Assembly (NCBI GenBank): GCA_002224055.1
Contig: AZLU01000078.1
Location: forward strand, 1-64,000
DNA from: Pezizomycotina sp. ARF18
Lineage: Eukaryota; Ascomycota
Reading direction: 5' to 3'
DNA length: 64,000 nucleotides
Under the pieces are notes generated by a model that was given only the letters and a program-made list of their open reading frames with translations, searched no databases and had not been told where the DNA came from. Each line of letters begins with the position of its first letter. Position 1 is the stretch's first letter. The position numbers and the translations under genes were made by a program. Below are positions 21,101 through 32,666 of this stretch, in pieces.

Positions 21101-23260
21101 TTCGTTATTTTCAACCCATCCAATTCGATTAGTCCGAGCAAGGCCAATGAGGGAGCTCTCCACTCATTTTGCATGCTTCAGAATTTTGAGGCCATTTCAC
21201 GTTTTCATATGCGAAAAAGATTCTGCTAAGAATGTTCCCGTCGGTGGTGACAGGATTAAGCCAGAGGGGATGTCACCAATGCTCAACTATTGGACAAATC
21301 GCAATCTGCCGTATTTCAAGCTTAGGGTCGCACAACTTGGGGAAAAGGCTGCATTGAACTGGCTGGACAAACTGCTAAACTGCCCCCGTTGGAAGAATGT
21401 GGTTTTCGAAGGGTTGCGATTGTGGCGTAGATTTGGCACCCATGATGTCTAGAATGACGGAAGGGATGTAGGCGAGACGTCTGGAAACCCCGGTAACGAT
21501 AATCTCAACCATAAGTTCCTTTGTTAAAAGCAAACTGCCCATACTACTGGATGGTTTAATCATATCAATCAAGAATTGCGATATTTCTCCGATCTCGATG
21601 AGATAAGAGGATCCTTGATTACCCTTCCATTCTCCGCGGAAATGGCCTACCTCCATCCAAATATCCTGGCCGACACTCGGCACTTGTGGCTGGCCTAATT
21701 CCATTACTAAGACATAATAGCCCAAACGAAATTTAAGGTAATTCCGCGCAGAGTATCTAGATTGAAATAGAAGATCGCGGTTTTGACGGAACCTGATTCG
21801 CATGAACTTTGGATTCCACTCCTACCAAAATGGGCTTGCTAGAAAAACATTAAAAATCTATTGACAAATTAGGTATACAAATTCTTGTTTCATGCGAATT
21901 ATATAATGAATGAAAACGTACAGTCTTGAACTTAGCAATTTCTCGAGATCGTTATGTCTCATATATATTTATCAAACGAAGGCACAAAACTTGCCATATG
22001 AACGGTTCATGCGGAAAACGGCTCGTCTAAATGCTCTCATTTTTAGCAATTGTGGAAACACATGGACAGAAAACTACTCAGATAAGATCACACCGAAGTC
22101 GATGACTATTGAAGAAAACGCGATACCAATTATGATGTCTTTGGTACAGCTTTATCAGAAAGGCTAGGGAAGCCGTCCTCGTCCATATCGATACGACTCT
22201 GTATGGTTTGAATTCGAATCTCTATAGACCCGAAAAAGAATTGCGCCTTATTCAGATTGCGTGGATAATTTCGCAGATAAAATCGCCCGAGCGGCTCCTC
22301 CGAAATGAGCTTCAGGTTTCAGTTCCCTAATTAAAACCTCTCTGGACTAACTTCGCCTCCTTTATACGGGTACTATTGGAGTTAGGCTTCCAGCTAAGAC
22401 AATAATTTATATCGCTAACCAGAGCTTAACCACTCACGATATATGAAATACACAAGTCGCAGAGTTGATACAAGCTTTTGCCAATACAGGACCATTTCTG
22501 TTATCTCGACTTGGCAATTGCTTAGCTTCCCCCGATATTTTTCTGGACCTTTTGCCTATTTCATCAATGCCACCAGCCGTGGGCTGCCCGAAGACAGCTT
22601 CTGAAGTCCTGAAAAACACGGTTAATGGATTTCAAGATCAATGTACCCGCGGGAATGTCCGTGTTTTTCACGGGGCATGCATCTTCAAGTTAGTCGTTGT
22701 ATGTATGTCTCCATCTGCAATTGCTGGAGGGGTCCTTTAGAAGCCACAATACATGGCGCTATCGGAAAAAGATAGATGATGAATCAGAGAGGGTAGAGAC
22801 ATGCTATTTCTGTCATGACCAGATATATTGTGGATATTGTCGCATTTAGGGTTATTTTAAACAATCCTTGCCAGTCAAGTTTGATATCGATTCTATCAAA
22901 AGAGCATGGCTTGTCCTGTCCATACCTGGTTGCTCTCAATATCTGGTAAATCCTCTGATCGAGAACAAAATTTTCCGCCAGCGACGATGTCAATTGCCGC
23001 ATATTGATAGATTTGCGTAAACTAGTCAAAGGGATTAAGGAATTGTATGCAATGATGAGTGTATTTCTTAATACTGGAAGGAGGTTTTAGCCTGTGCCAG
23101 CTTAAGAAATGGAAAAAAGCCCAGCTACACAAAGACCATTATACGAGTAACCAGAACGAAAAATTATAAGATAGGCCCTCTGGCTTCCTCCTGATGTCGT
23201 ATCCTTCCTTCCAAGATTCTAGAGGTCATTCACTCGTTTCTTCCTTTTCGTGGGCTATCA
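18117..23260. other. gene-poor stretch, no supported gene
   Basis: About 5 kb in which I find no recognisable domain. A short segment near 18870-18900 reads VPVLENGAPVN in one frame, faintly like an ankyrin remnant. The overlapping opposed frames at 21018-21452 (plus) and 21375-21803 (minus) are open for over 140 codons each but match nothing I know and have no clear start context or introns. The rest is AT-leaning with dense stops in all frames, as expected of decayed or noncoding DNA. Confidence 0.35.
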
Positions 23261-25317
23261 TTCTTAGTTATCCATTGAAGGGATTTTGCTCTCACTCTTC
23301 GGCCTATGTACCACGGGCGCTTGGTCAGAAAATTACTGCTGTCGTAGCTAATGGTGCTCCATACCAGTAGTCGATGGTGATGGCAACGCTCGAGGATTCA
23401 ATCCACAGCAAGCTGTCATTTTCGATGCATCGGCACAGGCCTGCGTCCCTCGGCCTTAGTTCTAGAGCAGATCGCTTCTGGCGCAATTTTTCAGATTAAT
23501 ATCCAAGATATCCTGGCCCTGGTACTATCACGGCCTCCATCGACGGGCAGAATGTTCTCGCTCCAATTCAAGTTTCTAACGGCGGAGCGTACCGTCCAAG
23601 CTCAATTCGACCAAAGCCGTATGGTGAAAGGTGCCCCATGGCAGCTTTCGAGGACCATGTGGGCTTTTAATGGACAGGCATTTGATCAGACGCCTGTGGA
23701 AATCTACGCCGTGTCCAGTACCCTCCCGATTTTCTTCCAAAAGTACGGAATCTACCGTGACCTACTGCAATGGCTGCTTCCTCAAACGATGGAACGGTAG
23801 GGTGCCACAAGAACACCGACTCCTACACGCGTACGTGGTGCAGAAAGTTCATTTCGAATCTGGACACGTATACGATACGTTTAGAGGCGCGAGCGCGGTA
23901 TGTCTTTAAATGCAATACTCCACATCTAAGCCTTCTACAATTACAATTGAGAAGATATTTAGATAGATTGAGGACTGACAGAGTATCACAAATCTTTAGT
24001 ATGCTATGTACGGCAATCTCCGTGACCCCGCAAATATACTTGAGGGAACATTCAGTTTGCGACGATGGCTGAACGACCGCGCCAATGGCGTCATTTGGTG
24101 CTGGCGCGACTTGAATTGTTATGATCAAGCCTCAATGGTACAGATCTGTCTCAGTCTTGGTCTGACTCCATGAACTCTTGAACGTTGCCTACCTCCGTCC
24201 CTTTGGTTACATCAAGCCGACTTCGCTCGTTGGTTTCCGCGGAGTCCAAGTAAATAGCCCGTTCTTCAAGGGACAAATTGAGCTCGCCAGCGTTCCAGAA
24301 GAGGACCCACAGCGTACAGCCTTCGATAATCACATGTTCGCTGTAATTGGACAGCCTCAGTCTAAAGACAGCCTACGCGCTTGCGACGCATGTGCCGGTC
24401 TGCTCAGTGCGACGCTTCGCTCCAGCAATATATGGACAACGCTATTGACCCGGATAACGCCGCTGGGGCACAAGAACCACCTGCGGACTACGTCCGCATC
24501 GGTAGGGGCATTCAAGATTTCGATACCTTCAACATTCAACCTAGTTCTTCGTTCCGCGTTAAGCGCGGTGGGTTGGATGCCATCACAGATTTACAGAAGC
24601 GCCTGACATCGATGGGTGCTAAGAATACCAACGCTGGATCCGGTACACGAATAATGTTTACAGGCCAGATTCAACCAACTTGGAGCAAATCTCAGGCACA
24701 AGGTCTTGCATAGCGACTCCGTTCTCGGGCATGATGCCGCAGTCTTTGATTACCTCTACCGCCTTAACGAAGACGCTTCCGGCAAACAGGACGTGCGAAT
24801 CCGTGTTACCGTTACATCCGATTATGATTCTGCTTTCCTTGCGATGGTACATTCAGTCGCACAGATGAGCACGAAGCTCGAGACTTCTGCAAGGACCAAC
24901 GAACAATAACGAACGCTTCGGTGCCTGGACCATTGATTCCAAGCCAGCCAATATGCAAGCGCGATTCTGTTCGTTGATGGTAATGTTCTTGTCGACATTT
25001 CCGGCTTGCAGGCGAGCAGGACCTCCAGAGGACCGCTCAGGCCATCCATAATTTTATCACGAACCCACCTTCTCAAGCTAGACCTGAAGCTCCAAGTATC
25101 GGCACATTTCAAAACACCGTTTCGGTCAAGGTCGGCCAGACGCAGACCCTCTCTATCGATGTCGATAATTATTTCAAGGGCTATACTCGCCTCAAGCACG
25201 GTAACGCCCTTGTGACTTATATGAAGCATGACGGCAACGGCAGTTGGAATCGATATTGTTGGCGTACGAACTGGACGAGAGGAGATTCTTTTGGTAGTGT
25301 CGAATTCGGCAGGTGAA
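23261..25317 (+). CDS. probable large extracellular protein of unknown function, frame-broken
   Basis: A run of coding-like blocks in shifting plus-strand frames. VVDGDGNARGFNPQQAVIFD (about 23370-23430) and TITASIDGQNVLAPIQVSNG (about 23523-23583) look like surface-protein strands. NDGTVGCHKNTDSYTRTWC (about 23780-23840) has paired cysteines. PFGYIKPTSLVGFRGVQVNS (about 24200-24260), ADYVRIGRGIQDFDTFN, SVLGHDAAVFDYLYRLNED (about 24720-24780), RFGAWTIDSKPA (about 24915) and SVKVGQTQTLSIDVDNYF (about 25120-25175) follow; the last resembles the strand pattern of bacterial or fungal Ig/cadherin-like domains. A frame stays open to the stop at about 25317. No signal peptide could be placed with confidence: the hydrophobic GILLSLFGLCTTGAWS near 23280 is a candidate. 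It could be two adjacent genes. Function unknown. Confidence 0.4.
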
Positions 25318-25764
25318 AGCGTGCGCAAGCCACTGAGGGTGAACATCGCGTAATGAAATTCGTTGCAAACGTCGGCGTAAATCGCCGGCATGGGAAGAAC
25401 GATCGTTAAAGCCCACGATGATAGTAGGGATCCATAACCCTGCCTCGAATTTTGGCTTCTGTTTTATCGGCTTCCCTGTATTTTTTCTCTTCTTTTCGTC
25501 TTCGTCTTCTCGTCGTTTTGTAATTACTTTCGTCAACACATTCGCATGCGTGATATTGCGGTTTGGGTAAGGAAAAGCACATAGAACATAGATTCGCAAT
25601 TATAATTATAGACTCATCAATTCTTGAACTACAGACATATAGATATATATAGCACCCGATAGATACCCTAATCCTTTGCCAGTGTTAACCTTAAAAGAAT
25701 ACAGAAGGGCCTGAGAGCTCGTAGCGTTGGATCACAACAAAGACTGGGGAAGCTTGAGCAAAGC
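25318..25764. other. intergenic between opposed genes
   Basis: No coding signal of its own; the open minus-strand frames here are antisense to the upstream gene. TATATAG-type sequence occurs near 25638-25652. Confidence 0.35.
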
Positions 25765-26133
25765 CTAACTTGTCTCATGCAGTTGACCTCGACCTGCGCC
25801 AGCTATTCTCGACACAGCAATGACACCCTTCGATATAACCGGGGAGTGACCCGTGAAAGATAATTCACATTTACGGGAGCCAACCTCGTACGTACAAGTC
25901 TCACGATCTCCCATCAAATAGCCCTCCTTCCGAGTGAGCTGTAGCTCATTGCCTCCGCTTTCCACAGTCTCCAGAAATCTCCAGTCTTCATACGTAGTCC
26001 AACTAAGAACTTCTCTCTTCAACTTTTCGTCTCCGAGGCTTCCGTAGCCGCCATATATGAGCCTCGCATGGTGCCTCGCCATGGGGCTTACCGCCGTCCG
26101 GCGTGCGCCGTTCAATCCAGAATTTGCATTCAT
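25765..26133 (-). CDS. hypothetical protein, open reading frame without family match
   Basis: A minus-strand frame of 122 codons, not antisense to any other gene I recognise. It reads RLIYGGYGSLGDEKLKREVL, WTTYEDWRFLETVESGGNEL, GDRETCTYEVGSRKCELSF and HSPVISKGVIAVSRIAGAG, a balanced composition with two cysteines that could form a beta-rich domain. Upstream on the same strand, 26578-26234 is also open (VTPGLFKQTYAAEP) but largely overlaps the opposite-strand Spherulin-4 start, so it may be a shadow. If both are real they would be exons of one gene. Evidence is composition only. Confidence 0.3.
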   Translation of the reverse strand: MNANSGLNGARRTAVSPMARHHARLIYGGYGSLGDEKLKREVLSWTTYEDWRFLETVESGGNELQLTRKEGYLMGDRETCTYEVGSRKCELSFTGHSPVISKGVIAVSRIAGAGRGQLHETS

Positions 26134-26459
26134 ACATGGAAATTATACGGACGCTATCATCGGCCATTACTAAGCTCCTTGCGTGCGCCTCCGCAAGCGC
26201 ATCAATGCCCTTGGTCCGAGAGCAATACCCAGCTTAGCGTCCGCTATGCCCTACGCTGTTGCACTCCGTAAAAAAAGGGTGTAACCGGATGAATGGATCG
26301 ATGAATAACTCTTTAACTGAATATGCGCGACCCGCAGTTTTGGTAGGTTCAGCAGCATAAGTCTGTTTAAATAACCCCGGAGTCACGACATCAGGTTTTA
26401 GACGCTCGTGTCGCGACCGGTCCTCGACAAACCACTCCGAGGAAAACGCGGCGTACTTT

Positions 26460-27140
26460 AGCAAGACACCATCGCAAATTTGAAAGCTACTAACGTCGAC
26501 TTCCTGAATAACCTCATCGCGATCCGCAAGTATAATAATACCAAGATTATCGTTACGTTCACACGTCTTACGGGTCACGAACGCAAGCGGCCGTTACGGC
26601 GGATATCAACGGTTACGTGAAATGGACGGGCCAAAAGTGAATTTCCAACCACGTCGACCGGGAGCGTGAGCGTATTCTAGATGGTGTCTACCTCGACAAC
26701 CTCCCAGACGGCGACGGCGCGGCAAACTACAATAAGTTGAAGGCCTGGATGACTACAATCCGCAATGCGAAATGGCAAACGGCAACGTCCTTATTGGAAC
26801 CGTATGGTACGCCGCCCGGCAATATTAAACTTTTCGCGTTGTTCGACTTCATATTGGCATACATGGAGGATGCGAACGCTTTGAAAGCGATATGTTCAGC
26901 AACTTCTTGGGAGATTTAGAGTCCATGACTGCGGCACAGAGGACACAGATCGGCATCATTCTAATGAGCGTAGCCGATTCACCGTCGAGAAGCAATGCGA
27001 AGAATGTCGTGATCAACTTGCAAAAGGCATTTGCGACGAACTAGTGGCTAGTGTCTAAGGATGGAATCGATGGCTTGGACTTTCGGTCACCGACGGATAC
27101 TTCCGCGGTGAAGGCGACGATGCAGGGAATAAACGCGTAG
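26460..27140 (+). CDS. Spherulin-4 family (Sph3/GH135-like) protein, frame-broken, 5' part unclear
   Basis: Spherulin-4 domain (PF12138) proteins include the fungal glycoside hydrolase Sph3 (GH135), which acts on galactosaminogalactan, and are usually extracellular TIM-barrel proteins. Visible blocks: NVDFLNNLIAIRKYNNTKII (about 26490-26550), the strand before the GYV motif; TSYGSRTQAAVTADINGYVKW (26563-26625), the family's TSYG.R....V..DI..Y..W; VYLDNLPDGDGAANYNKLKA (about 26688-26745); NGNVLIGTVW (about 26778); a D/E region EDANAFESDMFSNFLGDLE (split frames, about 26868-26920); and RTQIGIILMSVADSPS near 26945, with VVINLQKAF following. The end is near GIDGLDFRSPTDTSAVKATM and the stop at 27138-27140. 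Where many family members have an FDE-type acidic pair, this reads LDN. No signal peptide or N-terminal strand is identifiable. At least four frame breaks. Confidence 0.68.
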
Positions 27141-28760
27141 AAGTCAGAGCTCGTTATCATTTACTTCTTAGCAGTTCATTGTAATTTCTTTTTGGCTAGA
27201 AATTTCATGTTTCTATACTGATCTTAAAAACCCGAGAGTAAACATTTCTATAAAGATTCGTCAAGAACTACCCCGTGTGAACTTGCCCAGACTAACAGTA
27301 TCTCTCGTATAGCTTTGTCTACTTGATAAACCAGTCGCAGGACGATTATACAATGGGCTACAGCCTCCATATTCCTTGATCGCTTTACGAGTATAGGCTT
27401 GTCCCCATCTAGGTGAAGTCATTCAAGCTCCAATCACTAATAATGAAATCTTTCAAGCTAGAAAGTGTATATGTATATATAAGGTAGAAATAATATATAT
27501 GATACTACTCTAAAAGTAACAATCAAAATAGCGCTTTCGAGATTGTCGAGGTGGCAGACTAGTTACATCTTCCTCTGGAAGTGGGAGCCATGGGCTTGCA
27601 TTGTCCAACTTTCGGTGCCAGCTGCAGATGCGGGAAAAGAATTTAATGACGCGAATGTTCCTACAACTCTTCAACAATGACGCCTTGGATATCAGATTTG
27701 GTGAACTATATTGCTGTCAAACGATCGCTTCATGAGGGATAAGCATGAGAAACAATACACTGATATCATGCAGGATTTCAAAGCCGCGGCGATGCACAGC
27801 GCCCCTTTAGGGCCGTATTAATATGAACGTCATGAGTATTCCGGGAATAATGTCTTCAAGTAGCAGATTTCATTACTGTTCCAACTTTATGTACCGGCCT
27901 CGGACGTTGTCAATGCTTAGAGCTCGGCGGCCCGAGGAGTATCGGCATCGGTTACTGTTTGTGCTCCCCTGGGCCGAAGTATAAGGCGCAGTACATCGGG
28001 ATCATCCTTGATTGTATCTGTTGGAAGTAAAATGTTTAACGCTTGACCCCCACCCGCAACTTCAAGCGGATAGTACCGGCAGGATTGTTCCTTGTTTTGA
28101 TTCAGGCAAAGATTTCTAGAAGACGAAACGTTGCATCAGGGCTCTTTAACCCTTTATTTGAGTTTATAGAAGGGTCGCTGCCTGGTGAAAATAGCGAGTA
28201 ACGTCGTTCCTGAGTGGAATCAGAAGCAGGTTATAGATCAGCGGGGGTACATTTCGATACGGGCGCATGAACAAGCTACTAAATTCGTTGATATCCGTGA
28301 AACCGCATACCAATCTAATATTGTACGACACAGATAGAGAGTCCATTTTCTTACTTCTGGCTCGAGTATAGCATTACGCTGGAGGGGAGAGAGAGCCTCT
28401 AACCAATTATATGCCCTAGATGAGAAACCAACCGATCGTGATCGTATTACTCATAGAGTCGGATCCACGCACCTCGAATATCAATCTCAGTTGGGTGGCT
28501 GTTCTTCTAGGATTCTGCTCTTGGGCGTCCTTTGCCATGAACTGTTCGTCCTGGCAAACCCGACGACGACGAGTAACGATTCTGATCTTTCGCCAGGTTC
28601 CAAGCTGCTATCGAAAGCGTTCGGCTCTGGATCTATTGCTGGGCTTTTTCGTCGGTTTCCCGATTCTAACGGATTCTTGTCCCTTAGATAGCATGACATC
28701 TGAGAATTCTGCGCAAGGTAGCTATTCCGTTATTAAGTAAGCTCACCGGTTCAAGATGTC
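27141..28760. other. intergenic, no supported gene
   Basis: Only short open frames; those at 28420-28740 translate to nothing recognisable. Small TATATA clusters at about 27467-27500. The 3' edge is the promoter of the secreted gene at 28976. Confidence 0.35.
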
Positions 28761-28768
28761 TATATAAG
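28761..28768 (+). promoter_or_regulatory. TATA element of the secreted gene at 28976
   Basis: TATATAAG, about 208 bp upstream of the start codon; the leader in between is C/T- and A-rich as usual for fungal 5' untranslated regions. Confidence 0.55.
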
Positions 28769-28975
28769 AGCTTTTGAAGTTCCTCGATAACCTTTTTTTC
28801 TGTTCATCACAACATCATTCCCTCATCAAGCCACTTCTCCACTCAAACATTCTTTTAATTACATCCACTATCTTTCAACGACTCAAGAAAAACTTCAATC
28901 TTTCGCTCAAACAGCAACTACTCGCTCATTACGCACAACCAATAGACATTTCTAAACGAGACTATAGAACTCAAA

Positions 28976-29422
28976 ATGCAGTTCACCAGCGCCATCCTCG
29001 CCGCCATCGCCGCCATGACCGCCGCCGCCGCTCCCAGGGCGGTTGGGTTAACACCGAAGTCAAATGCGGAACTTCCAGCTACATCCAGTCGGATGACCTC
29101 AACAAAGCCATCGATGCCTCCTCGCCAAGAACGGCCCCCATCCCGCAGAATGTGCGCGTCGATGACGCAAGACGAAGTCGAATACGCCATCGAAGGAACC
29201 TGCCGTATCGTCGTCCGCGCCAACGGTAGTGCCGGTTGCAAAGATCCGAGTGTAGTTGCGGAACGCGCCGAGGCGATCCGCGCCCAGTGCGGCACCCGAG
29301 GTGGCTCAACTGCGAACGATTCAAGCGGAGAGTTCTTCGTTATTATCTCTAGCACCAACGAGCTGCCGCCTGTACCCTGGCCCTCTGACATGGGACCGCC
29401 TACCTGGCCTAACGTCAACTAA
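28976..29422 (+). CDS. small secreted protein, effector-like
   Basis: The start at 28976 (CAAAATGC) opens a signal peptide MQFTSAILAAIAAMTAAAAP. The frame from the ATG stays open for 148 codons to the stop at 29420-29422. A second frame gives GGWVNTEVKCGTSSYIQSDD and LNKAIDA (about 29040-29118), a more protein-like segment with a cysteine, and a third gives AKNGPHPAECAR; the original frame resumes with VEYAIEGTCRIVVRANGSAG, CKDPSVVAERAEAIRAQCG and a Pro-rich end, PVPWPSDMGPPTWPNVN. I infer two or three compensating single-base errors or mutations around 29040 and 29120-29165, giving a mature protein of about 125 residues with five cysteines. No family recognised. No intron seen. Probably secreted; role unknown. 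Confidence 0.65.
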   Translation: MQFTSAILAAIAAMTAAAAPRAVGLTPKSNAELPATSSRMTSTKPSMPPRQERPPSRRMCASMTQDEVEYAIEGTCRIVVRANGSAGCKDPSVVAERAEAIRAQCGTRGGSTANDSSGEFFVIISSTNELPPVPWPSDMGPPTWPNVN

Positions 29423-31986
29423 AAGCCAGCTAGATTAGAGCCCACTTCTTTGGCCTGGAGCATGCCAGGTTCAAGGAGTCGATATGCGAGGCAAACAGGG
29501 CCGATGGGAAGATATATAGAGAGAGTGGTGGTTAGGTAACGTAGCTGACTATTAGAAGGTTATTATTGTTTTTGTCATTATCAAGTGCTGTTCCTACATT
29601 CAACATGTAGCTAGTTATTTAATATCCTAGGTACGCGCCAAAAAATTAAGTATATTATCTAGAACATCTTCATCATGCTTTGAGAGCAAAACAAAGGGAA
29701 TGTGAAGAGTGACGATATATCAAGAGCTGCAACATTGTACTAACATATAAATGAACCGGGAAGAAATTGGAGGTAATTAGAGAGCAACTTGCGCCTAAGC
29801 AATTATGGAAAGATCAGGCCTGAAGAGTAACCGGCGTTGAGACCTCGGATCTTTGCCCAGTGAGCTTAATACGTAGTCTCATCTCCAGTCGATATTACGC
29901 CTGGGTATTGGGTCGGGTTAACAATCCTTTCAGCTATTGCAACTCTCACAAAAAAAAAGAAAAAAAAAAAAAGTCTAGACCTTCTGCTACGAAGTAGTCA
30001 TAGGAATGAACTGATTCTCCGCCGAGAAAGATACGAAAATCTCTGTTTAGGTCTTCATTACAGCCGAGATGTCTATCCTCATGCTTTCACTCACTCCAAC
30101 TACAGTCACGGTGGCCAAGAGTATGTATGAATGGCCACATACCGAAATGATAAGTCTTGAGCTTTATGGCAGATGAAAAATGCCTATGGAACAGCGACTA
30201 CGGCCTATGGATAGCTTAAGAGGCGTCCAAATCCTTTAAAGTCTGTCTTTACATGATTTTCATCACGGCTAACAGGTCGGGGATCCTTTGGCAAATGCGT
30301 CTCTCCAAAACCTAATTCAAAGAAATCTTAGACGCCAAGAGGTGTGAAAGGTGTAGGTGCTATGTGAGCAAGGAAGCCAATACACATCACTTCTTTGAGA
30401 TGCAAGTCGGAACATTAAGTGTCCGGTTGCCTCTATCCAATCCTTTACACGGTCCAGTCTGCTACAAGAATATATATCGTGGTATGCTCCTTGAGGTACA
30501 CGACAGCACGTGGAAGCCGAACAAGAGGTGTCGTTTCCGTCTTAGACCAGGTTGAGGGCTCAGAACAGAAGCTTCGCTATGAATTGCCCGATCTTAAATT
30601 TCATCCAGAACACGAAGTCGAGAAAACGAACAAGGTCATATTCTCAATATCATGAACCAGCTTGATAGATATCCTTTTCTAAGTAATTTTTTTTTTCTCC
30701 GGACGTCACACAGAAATGCTCATGCAAAAAACCTACGACGTCCCTATTGGCTGCCTGTGCGTCTGGCCGTCTCCGAAAATGCACAGCCTCCTTCAAATTT
30801 CCTCCCCTAAAAATAGGGGATAACCATCGTCGTCTCATTGACAACTGACAAAGGTACGCGACCCCGCTAACAGTAAGGCGGCAGGCTATACGATTCAAAG
30901 ACCCCGCTCAAGTTTTTAGTCTTTCATTCCCCACAATTCTTGTTTCTTATTCCGCATTAGACTCATGCAAGTCTAAAATCTTTTTGGTATATTTTTAGCA
31001 ACAGTAGCATCGGTTCTTCATCGTATAAAAATCATATTCTTAAGTCCGAGGGCACCGTTTCGTTTCTTTTCCTTTCTTTTTTGGATAATTTATTCTTTTT
31101 ATGTTAGTAACTCTCGGATGTTGAGAGGACAACGGCCTGGAAGCCTTCAACTCGGTTCGTACCGGCGGCCTATCGGAATACTCGCTAGTGGTTACTGAAC
31201 CAATGAGGTCGGATAGGGAAATCCTTCAGCATTCAGAACTCTAGAATGAAGGAATTCCTTTATGTTCGATTGGCTCTGTGTAATGGTATCGACTGATATT
31301 CTAACGCGCGAAGTTCATACGGAACTTTCCGTGGGGCGTAATTTATCAGACAGTCTATACAGTCTCGCCGTTTGCACGATCGCTCGATTATACGTGTCGG
31401 GCAAATCCAACTGAAGCCTTGCAATATTTCTATCCCCATACAATCAGCCGGCAAGCTTCTGATGGAGGAAGAGGAGCTTCTCTATGCATGGAAACTCCTT
31501 TGGAATAGTGGCACTAAGAGGTACTATCATAGAAGCTGGAAGATTACAGAACAGAAAGCGCACCTCGAATGGAATCGGTTTGGAAACCTGGTGGATGACT
31601 GTTGTTCCAATAGAGAGCCTGTCCAACTTAGATGTACTACACCGGCTCTAAGGTCTATAGTCAACTTTCCGGCGAGTGGAGCAACATGATACATGATTCG
31701 AGGTCAGAGGTGGCAATATGTCTGTTGATATACAAGGATAAATTAATCTAGACTTCGTTATCTACTCATAAACACTACGCTAGTACTCAAGCGGGCACTC
31801 GCCAGTGAAAACCGGATCCTTTCTGCGATGAAGACCCAGAACCTCGAACGATCTCTTCTCCGGCTTTACGAGGTGGGTTAAAAGCAACCCAGGTGAATGG
31901 GAACTCGAGAGCCTGAAAGGATCACCGAGCATATTTGCCACTACGCTGTCACCAATATTCTCTGATACGCCGAGAAAAATTGTGTC
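29423..31986. other. intergenic, no supported gene
   Basis: Holds an A-rich purine tract at about 29950-29972 and scattered short open frames (30364-30655, 31372-31689) with no family resemblance. Confidence 0.35.
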
Positions 31987-31994
31987 TATAAATT
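31987..31994 (+). promoter_or_regulatory. TATA element of the Cys/His-rich secreted gene
   Basis: TATAAATT about 165 bp upstream of the start at 32152, followed by a pyrimidine-rich leader with several TCATTC words. Confidence 0.5.
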
Positions 31995-32151
31995 AAAAGC
32001 ATATTGTCCCCTCTGGATCACATCTTTTCCTCATCAGGTCACGTCAGATTTCCTCAAAGGACGCTCGAGCATTCGCTTCATTCATACACAAAGCTCAATA
32101 TCATCTCTCGCTTACTCTAAGTTTTTATCTACCTTCGCTCATAAAAAAACA

Positions 32152-32666
32152 TGAAGATGCTACTCATTCAGACATTTACCACGGCCCTCCTTGTGCCGGC
32201 GCTCGCAGCACCAGCTCCTATGCCGGAGGCCGAAGCTGAACCCGCCTCCAAGAGCGGGATCATCACTCCTGCAAGTATCCTACTCCTTATTGGTACGCAA
32301 CCGCTGCCATAGATGCAAGTATGGCGAAGTTTTCGATCACGGATACTGCTGTCCACACGATAGGCCGCACTGGTAAGTTTGACTATCCGGGAAGTCCAAA
32401 CCCATGCATAAATGTATCTAATGGGCACAATGTCTAGGTGGGGCGGATCGTGCCATTCTTGCTGAGGGGATATAACTTCGATCATGGATACTGCTGCCCG
32501 CATGATAGGCCCCATTGGTAAGTTTTCACTGTCTCCGAGACCTTGAGATATGGTAATTCTGAATAGGATATAAATCTCTAGGTACAATGGTCAATGTCAC
32601 TTCTGCCCTCAACACATGCCCTATTACGATAATAAGCACCACAAGTGCTTCAAAAAGCACCATTGA
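32152..32666 (+). CDS. Cys/His-rich secreted protein with duplicated exons
   Basis: The start at 32152 opens a signal peptide MKMLLIQTFTTALLVPALAA and a short acidic pro-region PMPEAEAEPASKSGI. Then come modules of the form W-x-G-x-C-H-x-C-x-G-x-F-D-H-G-Y-C-C-P-H-D-R-P-H-W. Module 1 reads CHRCKYGEVFDHGYCCPHD (about 32311-32360) and ends RPHW at intron 1 (32373-32437, 65 bp). Module 2 begins CHSC, frame-shifts, and repeats GYNFDHGYCCPHDRPHW up to intron 2 (32518-32581, 64 bp). The last exon reads NGQCHFCPQHMPYYDNKHHK and ends CFKKHH at 32666. A partial first module CKYPTPYWY precedes module 1. Both introns begin GTAAGTTT and end TCTAG, at the same place and phase. Three single-base frame breaks are required. 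The C/H density suggests metal binding or disulfides; the family is unknown to me. Confidence 0.7.
32331..32517 (+). repeat. tandem exon-intron duplication within the Cys/His-rich gene
   Basis: The exon segments 32331-32372 and 32476-32517 are about 85% identical over 42 bases and encode the same 14 residues, FDHGYCCPHDRPHW. Each is followed by an intron of nearly equal length with the same ends. Unequal crossing-over of an exon-intron unit explains this. Confidence 0.75.

Noticed and set aside
21018-21803. two opposed frames of over 140 codons
   Set aside because: No recognised domain, no start context or introns on either strand, and no way to choose between them.
24822-25391. 189-codon minus-strand open frame
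   Set aside because: Antisense to the better-supported plus-strand extracellular-type gene; its DRDRE-type words mirror sense codons.
26234-26578. minus-strand frame containing KPDVVTPG, reminiscent of a subtilisin
   Set aside because: The rest of the frame has no catalytic Asp/His/Ser motifs and it overlaps the Spherulin-4 gene on the other strand.
28918-29418. 166-codon minus-strand open frame
   Set aside because: Antisense to the secreted protein at 28976, which has a signal peptide and TATA box.
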